Part shown: piece by piece, positions 46,860-48,486 of the stretch | How positions within the stretch are numbered: the stretch's first letter is position 1 | Layout of the letters: each line of letters starts with the position of its first letter | Assembly (NCBI GenBank): GCA_017460065.1 | Contig: JAFUBT010000008.1 | Span: 1-48,486 of the forward strand | Length of the DNA: 48,486 bases | Reading direction: 5' to 3' | Origin: Candidatus Saccharimonadota bacterium | GTDB lineage: Bacteria; Patescibacteriota; Saccharimonadia; Saccharimonadales; Saccharimonadaceae | Notes under the pieces: generated by a model | Databases searched by the model: none | What the model was told of the DNA's origin: nothing | The model's input: the letters and a program-made list of their open reading frames with translations, nothing else | Program-made: the position numbers and the translations under genes

Positions 46860-48486
46860 ATGACATCTTCCGAAAGGTCGCCGGGATGTGTCGCTTGGCT
46901 ACATAAGCTACGCAAATATGTCTTGAGAGCGCAGAAGAAACTTTTTCGCCCAGTTTTTTTATTTATACTGGCTTTTTTATTGGCTATTGCGCCAAGCACT
47001 GCGTCTTACGCGGCAGTAGAAGATTTTATTGATGAATTTGCCGCAAATAATATCATGTTTTATAACCCCGAAGAACATGACTGTAGCCAAGCCCGTGGCG
47101 GCGACGGCACAATCTATGGCGAAACAATTGGCGAGAAAATATGGGTTGGCTTAACCACAATTGTTGGCCTGACGGACGAACAAGCTGCCGGCGTCATGGG
47201 GAACATGCAACATGAATCCAATTTTAACCCCGCACAACACGAAATCGCTCTTCTAAATAAGCATCAACCTGGGTTCAATCTAGGCGCCAATGCAGGTGTT
47301 TCGTATGGCCTAGGCTTGATACAATGGTCGTATGGTCGCCGCATCGCAATGTATAATTACGTCCAGCAAAAAGACGCTGGGCTTCTGCAATACTTTAACG
47401 ATTATTCAAAATACAGCGTAGGCTACACAATTAATGGCGACAAGTTTCTGGAGTTAGCCGGCGACTCTGTCGCGAACGAGTTGATACAGTACGAGCTCGA
47501 ATTTCTACGTGACGAGCTACAGAATACGTCAAGATACAAGAAAATCTTCGACCAAACGACTGTCTATGATGCCGCTAAATACTTTCTAGAGAACATCGAG
47601 ATACCTAAGAATCCATACATCTCATCACACCCCGAACGCGCCACTGACGCCCAAAAGTACTATGACGAGTTTCATGGTAAGCAAATTAGTGGCGGAACTA
47701 CTAGCGTAGCAACGCCCGCCGGCAGCGGCAGCTTTACTAAATATACCGACCTAACTGACAGCCAGTTATGGGATTTGGTCGAAGTTGCCAAGGGCGAAAA
47801 TGGTGTTAACCTTACCGGCATCAAGAACGAACTTTCCTTAATGGCTAATTTGTTTGAGAAAAACGGCAAAAAATATGGTAGCGGCGGTAGCGGTCTCGTG
47901 AACTACATATCAACTAGTGGCTGGTTCGCAAAAACGACCGCCTCGAAAATCAACGGCAAACACGACATAGACGTATCCAGCGAGGAGCTAGCAGCTGCAC
48001 GAGATATCCTGATCAATGGTGCCCGCGTGCTTCCTACACAAATCGTCGAACACGACTGTATCAAGTGCGGTGCCGGCGTTGACCATGCATACAACGACGA
48101 TTCCCGCAGCGTTGATTTAATTAACGATTACTCGCAATGGCAAAGCGGCAAAACGATTCTCGTACAAGATAGCGGTAACTTGCATGGGGAGTGGGTGTTC
48201 TACGGCTGGATGGGCGGCTCAGCGGGCGTTGGTGATCCAATGGGGTATTTTGCCGACAATCCACCCGACGACATCTCGGTCGGCGCGGCCGACACTACTG
48301 GAGCGACAGTCACAGTTATTGGTGACTCGATTACCGAGATGTCTTCCGATGAACTCAAAGAATTACTACCCGATGTAGAAATTGACGCCGTCAGCGGTCG
48401 TGGCTGGAAAACTGGATTAAAACAACTCAATAACATGTCGTTACGCGATAATGTCGTTTTTGCGCACGGATCTAATAACCACGACC
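46860..48486 (+). CDS. Secreted multidomain peptidoglycan hydrolase with SGNH domain (3'-partial)
   Basis: An open frame from ATG 46860 runs to the window edge (542 codons seen, no stop). Residues 31-51 form a signal peptide or anchor ending ASYAA. Residues about 85-275 resemble the phage tail lysozyme family: AAGVMGNMQHESNFNP, with probable catalytic E119, and SYGLGLIQWSYGRR. After a Gly/Ser linker, residues 298-460 form a second domain (LWDLVEVAKGENG, IVEHDCIKCGAGVDHAYNDD) of unknown type. From 484, VTVIGDSITEMSSDELKELL begins an SGNH hydrolase domain (Ser490), with HGSNNHD at the cut end. A role in cutting or deacylating cell wall during attachment to another bacterium is inferred. Confidence 0.85.
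   Translation, partial: MTSSERSPGCVAWLHKLRKYVLRAQKKLFRPVFLFILAFLLAIAPSTASYAAVEDFIDEFAANNIMFYNPEEHDCSQARGGDGTIYGETIGEKIWVGLTTIVGLTDEQAAGVMGNMQHESNFNPAQHEIALLNKHQPGFNLGANAGVSYGLGLIQWSYGRRIAMYNYVQQKDAGLLQYFNDYSKYSVGYTINGDKFLELAGDSVANELIQYELEFLRDELQNTSRYKKIFDQTTVYDAAKYFLENIEIPKNPYISSHPERATDAQKYYDEFHGKQISGGTTSVATPAGSGSFTKYTDLTDSQLWDLVEVAKGENGVNLTGIKNELSLMANLFEKNGKKYGSGGSGLVNYISTSGWFAKTTASKINGKHDIDVSSEELAAARDILINGARVLPTQIVEHDCIKCGAGVDHAYNDDSRSVDLINDYSQWQSGKTILVQDSGNLHGEWVFYGWMGGSAGVGDPMGYFADNPPDDISVGAADTTGATVTVIGDSITEMSSDELKELLPDVEIDAVSGRGWKTGLKQLNNMSLRDNVVFAHGSNNHD

Noticed and set aside
1-48486. UGA recoding as in Gracilibacteria/SR1
   Set aside because: Several genes end properly at TGA (parA, grpE, alkD), and no gene contains in-frame TGA.
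1-48486. CRISPR array, insertion sequence or integrated phage
   Set aside because: No regularly spaced repeats, transposase or phage structural genes were seen. The tail-lysozyme-like domain is in a signal-peptide protein beside non-phage genes.

Overview
The window reads as a compact bacterial chromosome segment from the Candidate Phyla Radiation, most likely a Saccharibacteria (TM7) relative. This placement is inferred from protein style and layout, not from a database search. Genes are packed with 1-20 nt overlaps, TGA is used as an ordinary stop (trxB-type context, parA, grpE and alkD all behave normally with it), and rpoBC is separated from secE-nusG-rplK-rplA. There are tandem FemABX genes, Mur-ligase-like genes, many small membrane proteins and few complete metabolic pathways.

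Layout. 1-7.2 kb: rpoB (5' end cut by the window) and rpoC. 7.3-10.3 kb: a cysteine-desulfurase-like enzyme, a membrane thioredoxin-fold protein and uppP. 10.4-14.0 kb: lepA, an adenylate-kinase-like gene on the minus strand, and a single-pass membrane protein. 14.1-20.2 kb: hrcA-grpE-trmD, recG, a phospholipase-C-like protein, rsmD, a 22-codon minus-strand ORF candidate and hsp20. 20.3-24.9 kb: tRNA-Leu, an orphan small gene, a FAD-linked oxidase, trigger factor and a minus-strand alkD pair. 24.9-34.9 kb: an almost unbroken plus-strand run: membrane protein, SpoU methyltransferase, Erm/KsgA-like methyltransferase, MurF-like ligase, alpha/beta hydrolase, two FemABX proteins, a DUF308-like membrane protein, a second Mur-like protein, parA, parB, frr and a membrane protein. 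34.9-36.4 kb: trxA-trxB (minus). 36.5-37.4 kb: rpmG and a poorly coding, structured stretch. 37.4-42.0 kb (minus): glgP, secE-nusG, rplK, rplA. 42.1-46.8 kb: an orphan gene, tRNA-Gln, a tandem-HTH regulator, an ABC-F ATPase, and an exported rhodanese/thioredoxin-like pair. 46.86 kb to the end: a large secreted multidomain peptidoglycan hydrolase, cut off by the window edge.

Regulation is unusually readable. Many genes carry an extended -10 (TGnTATAAT) placed 6-8 nt before the start codon, which implies leaderless mRNAs; in some places one short AT-rich element serves two divergent genes. Genes with a Shine-Dalgarno sequence instead tend to have -35/-10 pairs spaced 17-18 nt. HrcA appears to control itself and hsp20 through two CIRCE operators, and the hsp20 leader can form a hairpin that buries its ribosome binding site, a possible RNA thermometer.

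The most unusual proteins are an RpoC that has lost both canonical zinc sites and has altered trigger-loop residues, a thioredoxin reductase with a helix-turn-helix-like C-terminal extension, and the terminal lysozyme/SGNH protein. The FemABX/Mur cluster, UppP and the terminal hydrolase together point to heavy investment in building and cutting peptidoglycan, as expected for an organism living on other cells; that lifestyle is an inference.
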